Source of the DNA: Sulfitobacter sediminilitoris
GTDB taxonomy: Bacteria > Pseudomonadota > Alphaproteobacteria > Rhodobacterales > Rhodobacteraceae
Assembly: GCF_010667575.1 (NCBI RefSeq)
Contig: NZ_JAABNT010000001.1
Coordinates: forward strand, 186,001-250,000
Length of the DNA stretch: 64,000 bases
Reading direction: 5' to 3'
Positions 46,939 through 57,319 of this stretch are shown here, one piece after another (the first letter of the stretch is position 1; each line of letters opens with the position of its first letter). Below the pieces are notes generated by a model, which worked only from the letters and a program-made list of their open reading frames with translations, had not been told where the DNA came from and did not search any database. Position numbers and translations under genes: made by a program.

Positions 46939-49049
46939 CAGTTCGACCCTCCGGTCAGCGTCATCCAGGTGATCAAAACCGCAAGGCCGATCACCATGGC
47001 AAAGGCGTAGGTGAAGATGTAGCCAGACTGCGCCTTACCGGCGAGCCGTGTGAAGAAGGGGATGATCCCCATTGCAACGCCATTGAGCGTCCCGTCGATC
47101 ACGTTGCCGTCCCCGCGCTTCCAGAAGAAGCGGCCAATGGCCTTGGCGGGCTGAACGAAGATCACGTTGTATATCTCGTCGAAGTACCACTTATTCAGCA
47201 GGAACTGATATAGCGGTTGCTGGTTCGCGGCCAGACGGCCCGGCAGACTTGGGTTCCAGATGTAGAACCACATCGCCATCACAAAACCGATCAGCATCGC
47301 GATGAAGGGTGAAACCTTGACCCACTTGGGCGCAGAATGGGCATCTTCTAGAACAGTATTCTCTGCACCGAAATAAAGCGCCCCTTCCCCCGGAGCGCCA
47401 CCAAACGCCGCATGATGTTCGCCGCCGTGACCCTCATCCGCGCCATGCGCGTCATCGGCTTTGCCTTCGCTATCCTCCGCTCCGTCCGTATGGGCGTCAC
47501 CCGCCGCGGCTTCCTCGGCCAGAGGGATATCATAGAAGGCCGCAACGTACTTGTGGTCACCAAAGAAAGGTTTGAACCAGATCATCCCGGCAAATACGGC
47601 CCCCACAGCCAACACGCCAAGCGGCACGAGCATTGTCATCGGGCTTTCGTGGGCATGCTCATGGGTATGTTTATTGCCGCGCGGCTCGCCGTAGAAGGTC
47701 AGGAACATCAGCCGCCAGCTGTAGAAAGACGTAAAGCACGCCGCGACAACCAGCAGCCAGAAGCCGTACATGGAACCGCCAGCCCAGGCGGATTCAATAA
47801 TGGCATCCTTGGACAGGAAGCCCGCGAAACCATAATGCGTCAGCGGAATACCCACCCCGGTGATTGCCAGCGTGCCGATCATCATCGCGGCAAAGGTATA
47901 GGGGATCTTTTTCCGCAGGCCGCCGTAGTTGCGCATGTCCTGCTCGTGGTGCATCGCATGGATGACAGAACCCGCCCCGAGGAAAAGCATCGCCTTGAAG
48001 AACGCGTGCGTGAAAAGGTGGAACATGGCCGCCGAATACATGCCCACACCAGCCGCCACGAACATGTAGCCAAGCTGTGAACAGGTCGAATAGGCGATCA
48101 CGCGCTTGATGTCGTTCTGCACCAGACCCACGGTCGCGGCAAAGAACGCTGTTGTCGCGCCCAGCACGGTGACGAACATCATCGCCTCTGGTGCAAATTC
48201 CATCAGCGGTGACACGCGGCAGACAAGGAAGACACCCGCCGTTACCATGGTCGCCGCGTGGATCAGCGCTGACACCGGTGTCGGACCTTCCATCGCATCG
48301 GGCAACCACGTGTGCAGGAATAGCTGTGCCGATTTACCCATCGCACCGACGAACAACAGGAAGGCGATAAGGTTCGCCGCATTCCAGTCTGTCCAAAGGA
48401 AGCTGATCGTCTGCTCAGCCAAGTCAGGGGCTGCGGCAAAGATATCGTCAAAACGGATGCTGTCTGTCATCAGGAACAGCGCAAAGATGCCCAAGGCAAA
48501 CCCGAAGTCACCCACCCTGTTGACCACGAAAGCCTTGATCGCCGCTGCGTTGGCCGATGGTTTTTTGTAATAAAACCCGATGAGCAGGTACGAGGCCACG
48601 CCCACGCCCTCCCAGCCAAAGAACATCTGCACAAGGTTGTCGGAAGTCACCAGCATCAGCATCGCGAAGGTGAAAAACGACAGATACGCAAAAAAGCGCG
48701 CACGGTAATTCTCGTTCTCACCGGCAAAATTGTCGTCGTGCGCCATGTAGCCAAAGGAATAGAGATGGACGAGGCTTGAGACCGACGTCACCACGATTAG
48801 CATGATCGCTGTCAGCCGGTCCAGCCGGATCGACCAGTCCGTGCTGAGTGTGCCGCTCTCAATGAACCTAAGGATCTGGATCTGCTCGGTCGGGCCTTCG
48901 AATGTCAGAAACACGACCCAGCTAAGTGCCGCAGCAAGAAACAACAGCCCTGTTGAAATCCACTGTGCGGCAACCTCGCCAATGATTTTCCAGCCGAAGC
49001 CCGCGATGATCGCGCCCACGAGCGGGGCAAAAAGGATGGTGGTTTCCAT
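46938..49049 (-). CDS. nuoL: NADH-quinone oxidoreductase subunit L
   Basis: The distal pump subunit, 703 residues, with about 16 spans and the long C-terminal lateral helix. [21 protein letters not shown] is the conserved core. It is longer than many NuoL proteins because of two hydrophilic loops: a His-rich one at about residues 456-469 (HTHEHAHE) and an acidic, His/Gly-rich one at about 513-550. The overlap with nuoM and the 4-base gap to nuoK show coupling. Confidence 0.95.
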   Translation of the reverse strand: METTILFAPLVGAIIAGFGWKIIGEVAAQWISTGLLFLAAALSWVVFLTFEGPTEQIQILRFIESGTLSTDWSIRLDRLTAIMLIVVTSVSSLVHLYSFGYMAHDDNFAGENENYRARFFAYLSFFTFAMLMLVTSDNLVQMFFGWEGVGVASYLLIGFYYKKPSANAAAIKAFVVNRVGDFGFALGIFALFLMTDSIRFDDIFAAAPDLAEQTISFLWTDWNAANLIAFLLFVGAMGKSAQLFLHTWLPDAMEGPTPVSALIHAATMVTAGVFLVCRVSPLMEFAPEAMMFVTVLGATTAFFAATVGLVQNDIKRVIAYSTCSQLGYMFVAAGVGMYSAAMFHLFTHAFFKAMLFLGAGSVIHAMHHEQDMRNYGGLRKKIPYTFAAMMIGTLAITGVGIPLTHYGFAGFLSKDAIIESAWAGGSMYGFWLLVVAACFTSFYSWRLMFLTFYGEPRGNKHTHEHAHESPMTMLVPLGVLAVGAVFAGMIWFKPFFGDHKYVAAFYDIPLAEEAAAGDAHTDGAEDSEGKADDAHGADEGHGGEHHAAFGGAPGEGALYFGAENTVLEDAHSAPKWVKVSPFIAMLIGFVMAMWFYIWNPSLPGRLAANQQPLYQFLLNKWYFDEIYNVIFVQPAKAIGRFFWKRGDGNVIDGTLNGVAMGIIPFFTRLAGKAQSGYIFTYAFAMVIGLAVLITWMTLTGGSN

Positions 49050-49053
49050 TTCC

Positions 49054-49359
49054 TTATCCCTTCATCACGTTGACGTCTTCCACCGCGATCGTGCCACGGT
49101 TGCGGAAGAAGCAGACAAGGATTGCAAGGCCAATCGCGGCCTCTGCAGCGGCAACGGTCAGAACAAAGAGCGTGTAGACCTGCCCGACCAGATCGCCCAG
49201 GAAACTGGAGAAGGCGACGAAATTGATGTTCACCGCCAGCAGCATCAGTTCGATGCTCATCAGCAGGATGATCACGTTCTTGCGGTTCAGGAATAGCCCG
49301 AAGATGCCGATGACGAAGAGCGTCGCCGCCACCGTCAGGTAATGTTCAAGTCCGATCAT
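49054..49359 (-). CDS. nuoK: NADH-quinone oxidoreductase subunit K
   Basis: A small three-span subunit of 101 residues; [19 protein letters not shown] carries the functional glutamates of the second and third helices. The ATG of MIGLEHYLT is the start, since the extension to 49401 has no membrane or family match. A 91-base gap separates it from nuoJ. Confidence 0.95.
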   Translation of the reverse strand: MIGLEHYLTVAATLFVIGIFGLFLNRKNVIILLMSIELMLLAVNINFVAFSSFLGDLVGQVYTLFVLTVAAAEAAIGLAILVCFFRNRGTIAVEDVNVMKG

Positions 49360-49450
49360 GTCGTCCCTCAGTCCTTCAATTGAGCGGGGTTGGCTCCCCA
49401 CCCTGTGCAGCAGCTCTCGCTACTGCGGATATTTCGTCCCGGTCAGGCGC

Positions 49451-50053
49451 CTAAAGCCCCTGCCCCGGTTTCACGTCCTTCAGTTCCATAGCCTTCGCCG
49501 GGTCACGCATCATTTGCGCGACCACATCCTGCCGCTTGACGTCCACACGGTGGCGCAGGGTCAGCACGATGGCACCGATCATTGCCACCAGCAGGATCAA
49601 TCCGGCAAGCTGGAACAGAAGAAAATAATCGTCATACAAGATCAGCCCGAGCGCTGCCGTATTCTGCACGCCTGCGTCGGTTACCTGCGTACGCAAGCCT
49701 TCGGCGCTTGCGTTGCTTTCCCACGCGCCAAAGGCCATGACGAATTGCATCAGGATGATCAGTCCGATCAACAGGGCAAGCGGCATGTATTTCGCCATTT
49801 CCGCCTTCAATTCGGCGAAATCCACGTCCAGCATCATCACCACGAACAGGAACAGCACTGCAACTGCGCCCACATAGACGATGATCAAAAGCATTGCGAC
49901 GAATTCGGCGCCCAGCATGACGAACAGCCCGGCCGATGACAGGAACGCAAGGATCAACCAGAGCACGGAATGCACCGGATTGCGGCTGACCACCGTGAAC
50001 AGGCCGCCCGCGATTACGCTGATCGCGAAAAGGTAGAAAGCAAAGACACTCAT
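49451..50053 (-). CDS. nuoJ: NADH-quinone oxidoreductase subunit J
   Basis: A five-span membrane subunit of 200 residues. [20 protein letters not shown] and [20 protein letters not shown] mark the conserved helix with the pi-bulge. It overlaps the upstream carboxymuconolactone-decarboxylase-like gene by four bases. Confidence 0.95.
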   Translation of the reverse strand: MSVFAFYLFAISVIAGGLFTVVSRNPVHSVLWLILAFLSSAGLFVMLGAEFVAMLLIIVYVGAVAVLFLFVVMMLDVDFAELKAEMAKYMPLALLIGLIILMQFVMAFGAWESNASAEGLRTQVTDAGVQNTAALGLILYDDYFLLFQLAGLILLVAMIGAIVLTLRHRVDVKRQDVVAQMMRDPAKAMELKDVKPGQGL

Positions 50054-50451
50054 GCGTCACCCTTATTTTCATCGAAAACCTGCCCGGCGAATTCAAGCGC
50101 CCGCGTCATGGACGGCAGCCCCGCAAAAACAGAGGTCTGCGCAATGGTTTCCTTGATATGCTGCTCTGTGGCCCCAGCTTCGAGCGCGTGCCGCACCGTC
50201 TGGCGGAAAACCACATCGCTTTGCGCACCCTGCGTGGTCAGCCCCGCGATGGTCAGCAACAAGCGCGTGCGCGCGTCCAGACCGTCCTTGTTGACGGTGT
50301 TGCCGAACATCATTTCCATCATGTCCTTTGGCATCGTCCCCATCATCGCCTCAAATACCTTGGGCGAGAAGGCGTCGATGGTCGGGAACGCCTTGGTCAT
50401 TTCCTGCGCCTGCTTGAACAGCGCCTCAAAGGGATTGGGTGCATCACTCAT
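50050..50451 (-). CDS. Carboxymuconolactone decarboxylase-family protein in nuo operon
   Basis: A 133-residue soluble all-helical protein of the CMD/AhpD superfamily ([12 protein letters not shown], then [23 protein letters not shown]). It lacks the CxxC or CxxH redox motif of AhpD, so it is not a simple peroxidase partner. It overlaps nuoI and nuoJ by four bases each, hence is made with complex I. A role in assembly or quinone handling would be speculation. The ATG at 50451 is chosen, as the frame further up is antisense-like noise over nuoI. Confidence 0.8.
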   Translation of the reverse strand: MSDAPNPFEALFKQAQEMTKAFPTIDAFSPKVFEAMMGTMPKDMMEMMFGNTVNKDGLDARTRLLLTIAGLTTQGAQSDVVFRQTVRHALEAGATEQHIKETIAQTSVFAGLPSMTRALEFAGQVFDENKGDA

Positions 50452-50942
50452 CTGTAGGGCGCATCCATTTCGAGGTTCCGCGCTATCTCTGCTTCCCAGC
50501 GGTCGCCGTTCTCCAGAAGTTTCGCCTTGTCGTAGTACAGCTCTTCGCGCGTTTCGGTTGAAAACTCGAAATTCGGACCTTCGACAATGGCATCCACCGG
50601 GCAGGCTTCCTGACAGAAGCCGCAGTAAATGCATTTGGTCATGTCGATGTCATAGCGCGTGGTGCGGCGCGAACCGTCTTCACGCGGCTCCGCGTCAATC
50701 GTAATCGCCTGCGCCGGGCAAACCGCTTCACACAGCTTGCAGGCGATGCAGCGTTCCTCGCCGTTCGGATAGCGGCGCAACGCGTGTTCGCCGCGGAAAC
50801 GCGGGGACAAAGGTCCCTTTTCATGCGGGTAGTTCACGGTCACCTTGGGCCGGAACATATACTTCAGACCAAGGGCAAACCCTTTTACAAAGTCCTGCAA
50901 AAGGAAGTACTTGGCGGCGCGGGAATAATCGATCTGCGTCAT
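50448..50942 (-). CDS. nuoI: NADH-quinone oxidoreductase subunit I
   Basis: A ferredoxin-like subunit of 164 residues carrying clusters N6a and N6b: [12 protein letters not shown] (Cys 65, 68, 71, 75) and [12 protein letters not shown] (Cys 104, 107, 110, 114). The ATG at 50942 begins [10 protein letters not shown]. It lies eight bases after nuoH and overlaps the next gene. Confidence 0.97.
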   Translation of the reverse strand: MTQIDYSRAAKYFLLQDFVKGFALGLKYMFRPKVTVNYPHEKGPLSPRFRGEHALRRYPNGEERCIACKLCEAVCPAQAITIDAEPREDGSRRTTRYDIDMTKCIYCGFCQEACPVDAIVEGPNFEFSTETREELYYDKAKLLENGDRWEAEIARNLEMDAPYR

Positions 50943-50949
50943 ATCAACC

Positions 50950-51984
50950 TCACATCGGCCAGCGGGCATAGATGCCCCAGAACCATTCGAATTTTGCCGC
51001 AAAGGCCACGAACACCACCCAGAAGAGCGAGAACGGCAGGAAGACCTTCCATCCAAGACGCATCAACTGGTCATAGCGGTAACGTGGGGTGATCGCCTTC
51101 ACCATGGAGAAGCAGAAGAAGACGAACAGCATCTTCAGGAACATCCACAGGAAACCATCGGGCAGGAAGGGCAGCGGTGACAGCCAACCACCGAGGAACA
51201 GCAGCGACACCAGTGCGCACATCAGCACCACCGCAACCAGTTCACCGATCATGAAGAGGAGGAATGGCGTGGAGGAATATTCAACCTGATATCCCGCAAC
51301 CAGCTCTGATTCCGCTTCCGGCAGGTCGAAGGGGGGACGGTTTGTTTCAGCCAAGGCGCTGATAAAGAACAGGATAAGCATCGGGAAATGCGGCAGGAAG
51401 TACCAGTTCAGGATGCCACCTGCGCCCTCTTGGGCCGCAACGATCGAGGAAAAGTTCATCGATCCTGTCGAGATGATCACGCCAATGATGATCAGACCGA
51501 TGGATACCTCATACGAAATCATCTGTGCAGCAGACCGGAGCGAGCCAAGGAAGGGATATTTCGAGTTTGACGCCCAGCCGCCCATGATCACGCCGTAAAC
51601 CTCCAGAGAGGAGATTGCGAAAACATAGAGGATCGCGACGTTGATATCCGCCAATACCCAGCCTTCGTTGAATGGGATCACCGCCCAGGCGATCAACGCC
51701 ATGACAAGGCTGACCATCGGCGCAAGCAAGAAGACTGCGCGGTCGGCACCCGCAGGTATCACCACCTCTTTCACAACGTATTTCAAAAGGTCCGCGAAGG
51801 ACTGCATCAGCCCCCATACACCAACAACGTTGGGGCCCCGGCGCATCTGAACCGCAGCCCAGATCTTGCGATCCGCATACATAAGGAAGGCGAGGCACAG
51901 CAGCAGCGGCAGCATGATCAACAAGACCTGCCCCACCATCAGCAGCCCCATGCCGAGGCCGGTTTGCGTAAAGAAGTCAGCCAT
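50950..51984 (-). CDS. nuoH: NADH-quinone oxidoreductase subunit H
   Basis: The membrane subunit that forms the quinone-access channel, 344 residues and eight spans. [16 protein letters not shown], then [18 protein letters not shown] and [20 protein letters not shown] are nearly invariant NuoH segments. It is preceded by the lipoprotein gene at 51991. Confidence 0.97.
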   Translation of the reverse strand: MADFFTQTGLGMGLLMVGQVLLIMLPLLLCLAFLMYADRKIWAAVQMRRGPNVVGVWGLMQSFADLLKYVVKEVVIPAGADRAVFLLAPMVSLVMALIAWAVIPFNEGWVLADINVAILYVFAISSLEVYGVIMGGWASNSKYPFLGSLRSAAQMISYEVSIGLIIIGVIISTGSMNFSSIVAAQEGAGGILNWYFLPHFPMLILFFISALAETNRPPFDLPEAESELVAGYQVEYSSTPFLLFMIGELVAVVLMCALVSLLFLGGWLSPLPFLPDGFLWMFLKMLFVFFCFSMVKAITPRYRYDQLMRLGWKVFLPFSLFWVVFVAFAAKFEWFWGIYARWPM

Positions 51985-51990
51985 TGTCCC

Positions 51991-52374
51991 TCATACCGTC
52001 GGTATGCCGCGTTCGGCGCAGTTTGCTGCGACGACTTCGGCGTCGATTGTCTTTATGCCTCGTGGCAAGCTTGGCGAGATCGTGTAAACAGCATCGCCGC
52101 GCCAAATGCCACCCTGTTGCGCCACATTTGTGCGCACATGTCTTGCGAATCCGTATCCCCGGATGAGCGTATATTGCGCAGCTGCACATTCAGCATAGTC
52201 TTCGACATCCTGCGTGCTGAGCGCATTGGTCATCGCCACGTTGAATTGCACCAGATCACCTTCAAGCAAAGATGTGTTTACCCCTTTGTATTCAGGGATA
52301 AAATCCGATGCCATGGGCACAGCGGGTTCACATGCCGCAAGCGCCAGTGTGGCAAGGGCGGTCACCGCTCTCAC
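51991..52374 (-). CDS. Putative lipoprotein between nuoG and nuoH
   Basis: A 127-residue protein with a short lipoprotein signal, [10 protein letters not shown], making the Cys at about 15 the lipid anchor. The mature part has three further Cys or Cys-like positions ([15 protein letters not shown]). The start is the GTG at 52374, overlapping the nuoG stop as GTGA; the longer open frame lies inside nuoG. The family is unknown to me. Its coupling to complex I suggests an accessory periplasmic role. Confidence 0.65.
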   Translation of the reverse strand: MRAVTALATLALAACEPAVPMASDFIPEYKGVNTSLLEGDLVQFNVAMTNALSTQDVEDYAECAAAQYTLIRGYGFARHVRTNVAQQGGIWRGDAVYTISPSLPRGIKTIDAEVVAANCAERGIPTV

Positions 52375-54386
52375 TCCGCCGCCATGGGTTTGGCGGCACG
52401 GGCGGCCGCGCCCGCCGAAAGTTCCGCCATCAACTGGCTGGCACGCGCGATGGGATTCGACAGGTAGAAATCCGTGATTGCATGTCCGAAAGCGGCCTTT
52501 CCGACTTTGCCGCGCTTCAGAGGTTGCCATTCATTGTCGGCCACCTGATCCACATTGCCCAGATGAGGCACAGCCTTGACCAGTTGCTGACGCAGTGCCG
52601 CGATTGAATCGAAAGGCAAGGTCGCATCAAGTTCGGCTGAAAGTGCCCGCAGGATCGCCCAGTTTTCTTTGGCCTGACCGGGTGCAAAGCTGGCGCGTTG
52701 TGCCACTTGCGGCCGCCCTTCGGTGTTGACGAACAGTCCGGGCTCTTCTGTGTAGGCTGCCGCCGGAAGGATGATATCCGCCCGATGCGCGCCCCGGTCG
52801 CCGTGGCTGCCCTGGTAGATCACGAAGGGCCCCGCCGGAATGTCGCCCTCGTCCGCACCAAGGTTGTAGATCACGTCGCAGCCAAGCACGTCTTTGACGC
52901 CGCCATCAGCTGTTGCGCCAATGTCCATGGCCCCGACGCGGCCCGCAGCGGTGTGCAGAACCATGAATTTCGATTGCGTGCTTTCCGCCAGCGCCATTGC
53001 TTCGGCCAGCACCGCCTCGCCGTCCTCACGGGCCAGCGCGGCCTGTCCGACGATGATAACAGAGGGCTTCTCACCCAATTCAGCATGATCCCGTTTCACC
53101 AATTCCGTCAGAACGGAGGGGTCTTCGCCAATGTGGTCATAGGTATAGGTCAGATCGACCGCCTCACCGATGACACCCACGTTCGCGCCGCGCGTCCACG
53201 CCTTGCGGATGCGTGCGTTCAGAACCGGTGCTTCGATAGCCGGGTTTGTCCCGATCAGCATGATCGCTTGAGCGGTATCAAGATCCTCGACACGGGCGGT
53301 GCCGACGTAAGCAGAACGGTTGCCCGCAGGAAGCTTTGCCCCATCGGTCCGGCATTCAACAACGCCGCCCTGTCCCTCAATCAGCTGTTTCAACGCATAG
53401 ACAGCCTCGACCGGGGCCAAATCGCCAGCGAGACCACCAACCTCCTTGCCCTTCATCGCCGCCGCTGCCGCAGCCAGCGCCTCGGGCCAGTCCGCTTTGC
53501 GCAGTTTGCCGTTCTCACGGATGTAAGGCGTGTCCAGACGCTGTCGGCGCAGACCGTCCCAGACGAAACGCGTCTTGTCGGAAATCCATTCCTCGTTCAC
53601 GCCGTCATGGTTGCGCGGCAGGAAACGCATCACTTCGCGCCCCTTGGTATCAACACGAATGTTCGAACCGAGCGCGTCCATCACGTCGATGGATTCGGTC
53701 TTTGTCAGCTCCCATGGGCGTGCAGTAAAGGCGTAGGGCTTGGAGACCAGCGCACCCACCGGGCAAAGGTCAATGATGTTGCCTTGCAGGTTCGAATCCA
53801 GCGTCTCGCCCAAATAGGACGTGATTTCGGCATCCTCGCCACGGCCTGTCTGTCCCATTTTGGTGATGCCCGCGACCTCGGTCGTGAAGCGCACGCAGCG
53901 CGTGCAGGAAATGCAGCGCGTCATATGCGTTTCAACCAGTGGCCCCAGATCAAGATCCTCGGTCGCACGCTTGGGTTCGCGATAGCGAGAGAAATCAACA
54001 CCGTAGGCCATCGCCTGATCCTGCAAATCACATTCACCACCCTGATCGCAGATCGGGCAGTCCAGCGGGTGGTTGATCAGCAGGAATTCCATCACGCCTT
54101 CACGGGCCTTCTTGACCATGGGCGAGTTCGTCTTGACCACCGGCGGCTGGCCTTCAGGACCGGGACGCAGATCGCGCACCTGCATCGCGCAGCTTGCCGC
54201 AGGCTTGGGCGGGCCGCCAACGACCTCGACCAGACACATCCGGCAGTTGCCGGCAATCGACAGACGTTCATGGTAGCAAAAACGCGGAATTTCGATGCCT
54301 GCCTGCTCGCAAGCCTGAATGAGGGTCATCGCCCCATCCGTCTCAATTTCCTTACCGTCGATAACGATCTTGCGGAGGTCGCTCAT
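52371..54386 (-). CDS. nuoG: NADH-quinone oxidoreductase subunit G
   Basis: The large Fe-S subunit, 671 residues. The N-terminal part holds N1b (Cys 37, 48, 51, 66), N5 (His106, Cys 110, 113, 119) and N4 (Cys 158, 161, 164, 208). The rest is the molybdopterin-like domain without cofactor. The extra N7-type Cys motif of E. coli is not seen. A DUF5333 gene lies four bases upstream and the lipoprotein gene overlaps the end. Confidence 0.97.
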   Translation of the reverse strand: MSDLRKIVIDGKEIETDGAMTLIQACEQAGIEIPRFCYHERLSIAGNCRMCLVEVVGGPPKPAASCAMQVRDLRPGPEGQPPVVKTNSPMVKKAREGVMEFLLINHPLDCPICDQGGECDLQDQAMAYGVDFSRYREPKRATEDLDLGPLVETHMTRCISCTRCVRFTTEVAGITKMGQTGRGEDAEITSYLGETLDSNLQGNIIDLCPVGALVSKPYAFTARPWELTKTESIDVMDALGSNIRVDTKGREVMRFLPRNHDGVNEEWISDKTRFVWDGLRRQRLDTPYIRENGKLRKADWPEALAAAAAAMKGKEVGGLAGDLAPVEAVYALKQLIEGQGGVVECRTDGAKLPAGNRSAYVGTARVEDLDTAQAIMLIGTNPAIEAPVLNARIRKAWTRGANVGVIGEAVDLTYTYDHIGEDPSVLTELVKRDHAELGEKPSVIIVGQAALAREDGEAVLAEAMALAESTQSKFMVLHTAAGRVGAMDIGATADGGVKDVLGCDVIYNLGADEGDIPAGPFVIYQGSHGDRGAHRADIILPAAAYTEEPGLFVNTEGRPQVAQRASFAPGQAKENWAILRALSAELDATLPFDSIAALRQQLVKAVPHLGNVDQVADNEWQPLKRGKVGKAAFGHAITDFYLSNPIARASQLMAELSAGAAARAAKPMAAE

Positions 54387-54390
54387 ATGC

Positions 54391-54792
54391 TCACTTTGCT
54401 CTCAGTAAAGAGCCGATCCGGCTCGATTTTTGAATCTCTTCCAGTCCAAGCGCACAATAGCTTTGTGGGTCCGAAGTATCGACCCCTCTTTGTGCGAAAA
54501 ATACCTTTGCTTTGGCCTTGAGTCGGTCCTTTTCTGCGTCGCTGTCGGTATAGGCCTCGATCTCTTGCGAGGTATAGCCCAAAGCCTGCGCTTTTTGCTC
54601 AAGATCGCGGACATATTTCACGGCGCGGAACATGCGGGCACCGATGCTGGGGCAGTTTTTGCGAATGCGGTCCGCGATACCAAGGTCAAACAGGGCATCA
54701 TCAATCGCGGAGACCTCCCGCAACGGGGGTTTGGCGTCAGCAGCGCTTGCCAGGAGAAATGCGCCCAATAGGGCTGCACATAAGTATCTCAT
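54391..54792 (-). CDS. DUF5333 family exported protein
   Basis: A 133-residue protein with a signal peptide (about residues 1-20, cut before [12 protein letters not shown]). The mature helical domain has two cysteines (in KNCPSIG and SYCALGL) that could form a disulfide. It resembles DUF5333, a family confined to Rhodobacteraceae. It ends four bases before nuoG, so it is probably co-expressed with complex I. The function is unknown. Confidence 0.75.
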   Translation of the reverse strand: MRYLCAALLGAFLLASAADAKPPLREVSAIDDALFDLGIADRIRKNCPSIGARMFRAVKYVRDLEQKAQALGYTSQEIEAYTDSDAEKDRLKAKAKVFFAQRGVDTSDPQSYCALGLEEIQKSSRIGSLLRAK

Positions 54793-54909
54793 TGTTGCTC
54801 ATCCTCATGTGGTGCGGGCGGATTTGCCCGCCTACCACATGGGTTTTCGTCCCTATGATATGCAATAACAGACGGCCCGCCTGCCTTTGCGCGCCCCTTA
54901 TCGCGTATT

Positions 54910-55242
54910 TCAAAGCTGAGGGCAAACCCCTTGGAACACCAAGGTATTATCGACGATCTGAAGCTCTTCGGGGGGCGTATCCGGGCCAACAGCCCAAGTG
55001 ATTTTCGAACTTCCGTAGTTCTCAACGCAGTAAGAAACGCCCGCATGACGCCCCGCCTCGCGCGCACCGTCGAGCGAGCGTGCCACATCGCGGATACGCA
55101 CCGTAAACACGTGACGCTGCTTGTCGACTTTCGAGACCTTCGTGCGGAAATACTGCCCGTCAAACGCAATCCGGTTTTGGCTGTCGGTACATCCCGCCAG
55201 CACACCCAAGGCAACCACGCCTGCTACTGCCAATTTCATCAT
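54910..55242 (-). CDS. Small putative lipoprotein
   Basis: A 110-residue protein whose start MMKLAVAGVVALGVLAGC is a lipoprotein signal with Cys18 after the LAG lipobox. The mature part is beta-like (FDGQYFRTKVSKVDKQRHVFTV), with two more Cys (SYCVENYG, GVCPQL). It overlaps the methyltransferase gene by four bases and is separated from the DUF5333 gene by 117 empty bases. Confidence 0.7.
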   Translation of the reverse strand: MMKLAVAGVVALGVLAGCTDSQNRIAFDGQYFRTKVSKVDKQRHVFTVRIRDVARSLDGAREAGRHAGVSYCVENYGSSKITWAVGPDTPPEELQIVDNTLVFQGVCPQL

Positions 55243-55952
55243 CGTTGAACCCTCGAATGTGTAGGCCGTTGCGCGGCCGCTTTGTCGATCACCACGATGG
55301 AATCGTGAATGTGCAGCCCGTTGAATTCCTGAGCCTGCTCCGGGATGCTGAGCTCTTTCTTCCCGTGATACCAGCTGTGCATGTCGTCAATCATGTGCCG
55401 CACCGTATTAAAGAAATTCGTCGGTGCGCGAAAGCCTCCGCCAAAGCGTGGATAATAGGACGTGTGCAGATCCTCGATCATATAGGTGCCGCCCTCGGTC
55501 AGCATCGGGAACAGCACGCGCAGGGGTTTTTCGATGTGTGGCATCCTGTGGCTGCCATCATCCAGCACCACGTCCACGCCGCCCATCTCCTTGACCACTT
55601 CGGCCAGGAAGTCAGGATCGTCCTGTGATCCGATCCGCACCATCCCCGACTGGCCGTCATACTGCGCACAGTCCGGATTGATGTCGATCCCGCACAGCAC
55701 GGCGTCCTTGCCCAGATAGCGGCGCCACATCTGGAGTGAGCCACCGTTGTTCACACCAATCTCAAGGAATTTGACCGCTGTGTCGCGGTAACGGCCAAAG
55801 TACCGGTCATAGAGCGGGAGGTAGTGGTGCCACTTGTGCACCTTCACCCCTTCATTCCCAGCGTAGATGTCGAGCAAATCGCCATCAAAGCCATAACGTT
55901 CCCGGATATCCGCCGCGACGTCACCGTCTTCCGGGAATCTGAACTTTTTCAT
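55239..55952 (-). CDS. Class I SAM methyltransferase-like protein
   Basis: A 237-residue protein resembling the methyltransferase/cephalosporin-hydroxylase fold. KFLEIGVNNGGSLQMW is the SAM loop, DINPD and DVVLDDGSH are the following strands, and TYMIEDLHTSYYP is typical of the group. AGGAG precedes the ATG at 55952. The substrate is unknown. It sits inside the nuo operon but may be a passenger related to the glycan-modifying genes of this genome. Confidence 0.75.
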   Translation of the reverse strand: MKKFRFPEDGDVAADIRERYGFDGDLLDIYAGNEGVKVHKWHHYLPLYDRYFGRYRDTAVKFLEIGVNNGGSLQMWRRYLGKDAVLCGIDINPDCAQYDGQSGMVRIGSQDDPDFLAEVVKEMGGVDVVLDDGSHRMPHIEKPLRVLFPMLTEGGTYMIEDLHTSYYPRFGGGFRAPTNFFNTVRHMIDDMHSWYHGKKELSIPEQAQEFNGLHIHDSIVVIDKAAAQRPTHSRVQR

Positions 55953-56017
55953 TGGCTGCTCCTGCTCTGACGTGGGGTTTTTCCCCTTATGGCGTCCATA
56001 TTTGCGAAAAAGCCGTT

Positions 56018-56506
56018 TCAGGCAACCTTTGTATCCCGACACCCATGTGTCTGGTGCATCTTGGCCTCAGCCAAATGGGCCCAGCCAAAGGCATGATCGC
56101 TGTCGCCATGGGCGCGCAGGTGCTCCAGTCGAGCGAGCGCTTCGTCCAAAGTCGGCTGATGCCCCACAGGCACCCACCACATGACGAAATGCAAATCACT
56201 CAAGACCTCAAACCATTCTTGTCTGCGCTGATAGAACTGTTTGTGAATGGTTCCCCAGACGAAGGTTTCCAGCGTTTCGATGCTCTCCCAGACACTCAGG
56301 TTCGGAATGAACTGCGGATCGCCGTCAATCGCGCTGTCCGTGTTTCCGGTGCCAGCGGCCCCCTCCATCATCCAGACAAAGCCGGGCATCCGTTTCGCCA
56401 GCCCATTGATTTTGTCGAGGTTGGCCATGAATTCACCCACTCGAAGATCGTCAACAGGGGCGATAAGGCGCCCGACGTTCAATTCGGCAAGATGCATGTT
56501 TGTCAT
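56018..56506 (-). CDS. DUF3291 domain protein
   Basis: A 162-residue ferredoxin-fold-like monooxygenase relative of the DUF3291 family, with LAELNVGRLIAPVDD at the N-terminus, SVWESIETLETFVW in the middle and WWVPVGHQPTLDEALARLEHL near the end. It is soluble, with no cofactor motif visible. The ATG at 56506 begins MTNMHLAEL. It follows the 126-residue gene by 19 bases and belongs to the nuoF-nuoG insert. Confidence 0.8.
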   Translation of the reverse strand: MTNMHLAELNVGRLIAPVDDLRVGEFMANLDKINGLAKRMPGFVWMMEGAAGTGNTDSAIDGDPQFIPNLSVWESIETLETFVWGTIHKQFYQRRQEWFEVLSDLHFVMWWVPVGHQPTLDEALARLEHLRAHGDSDHAFGWAHLAEAKMHQTHGCRDTKVA

Positions 56507-56525
56507 GTGAGGTTTACCTTTCCGA

Positions 56526-56906
56526 TCAGAAAGCTTCGGTCTTCGCGGCGGCGCAAAGTGCTTGGCTTTCAGGGGAAACACTGAAGCCGTACTTCGATGC
56601 GAAATCCTCGATGTGTTTGTCAAAGCTTAGGGGATGTGTTGGCGCGTAGCGACCCGCCAGCGTGCGCGCGTGGATACCCCGGTCGCCGAACTGGGCAATC
56701 AATGCGTGCAGATGCCAATTGCCTCCCGCGGTATCGAAGGCCACGGTTTCACAAGTATCGGAAAACCGCCGCGCCATGATCTGTTCGAACTGGCTGCGGA
56801 CAGTGAATTCGGGCATTTGCGTTTTTGCCGCACCGGCACCGACCCAACAAGCCAAACTAGAGGAAAAGACGCAGATCGCGCGGCACTGAAGGCCGCGCCG
56901 CTTCAT
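56526..56906 (-). CDS. Unknown exported 126-aa protein
   Basis: I do not recognise the family. The N-terminus MKRRGLQCRAICVFSSSLAC could be a signal or lipoprotein signal, followed by a soluble part with two Cys (DTCETV, ALCAAA) and WHLHALIAQFGDRG. The start at 56906 overlaps the MAPEG gene stop as ATGA, so it replaces the longer start at 56927. It is co-transcribed with nuo genes. Confidence 0.6.
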   Translation of the reverse strand: MKRRGLQCRAICVFSSSLACWVGAGAAKTQMPEFTVRSQFEQIMARRFSDTCETVAFDTAGGNWHLHALIAQFGDRGIHARTLAGRYAPTHPLSFDKHIEDFASKYGFSVSPESQALCAAAKTEAF

Positions 56907-57319
56907 GCTACGATGAATATTGTCCAAAGCGACAAGAGCGCCATGAGGATGATCACCAGCCAGCCGATCCCGAACATGGCCGAGCGCATGGGCTGGTTTT
57001 CGGTCCGGATATGGACGACAGCCATCGCAATTCGCGAGAGGAGGAAAATGGATGCCAAGGCATTGACCGAAACGGGCGATGCCCCGGACAGCATGGCTGC
57101 CACCGTGGTGGCCATGAATGCCGGTGATGTTTCGACAGCGTTCATGAACGCACGTTCGCGGCGATAAGCCGGATCAGCATAGTTACGCTTGGGCTTGCCG
57201 CAATCGCAGCGGTTCTCGGGCTTCCGGCCACGGGTCGAGATCATGGACAAGGCCACCATCATCAATCCCCAAAGGGCAAGTGACGCCAGCGCGTGCCCAT
57301 ATTCCTCGAAACCGGCCAT
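56903..57319 (-). CDS. MAPEG family membrane protein
   Basis: A 138-residue membrane protein with four hydrophobic segments, of the MAPEG group (glutathione S-transferase/leukotriene synthase relatives). ERAFMNAVETSPAFMATTV matches the conserved RxxxNxxE helix. A CDCGKPKR loop is unusual. It overlaps the nuoF stop (TAATG). A glutathione-linked role near complex I is only a possibility. Confidence 0.82.
   Translation of the reverse strand: MAGFEEYGHALASLALWGLMMVALSMISTRGRKPENRCDCGKPKRNYADPAYRRERAFMNAVETSPAFMATTVAAMLSGASPVSVNALASIFLLSRIAMAVVHIRTENQPMRSAMFGIGWLVIILMALLSLWTIFIVA

Noticed and set aside
45829-47010. A 393-codon plus-strand open frame rich in His, Asp and Arg
   Set aside because: Antisense to nuoM and part of nuoL; composition is what reverse-complemented membrane-protein codons give.
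52698-54521. A 607-codon plus-strand open frame
   Set aside because: Antisense to nuoG, no ribosome site or recognisable domain; the Fe-S motifs of nuoG on the other strand are decisive.
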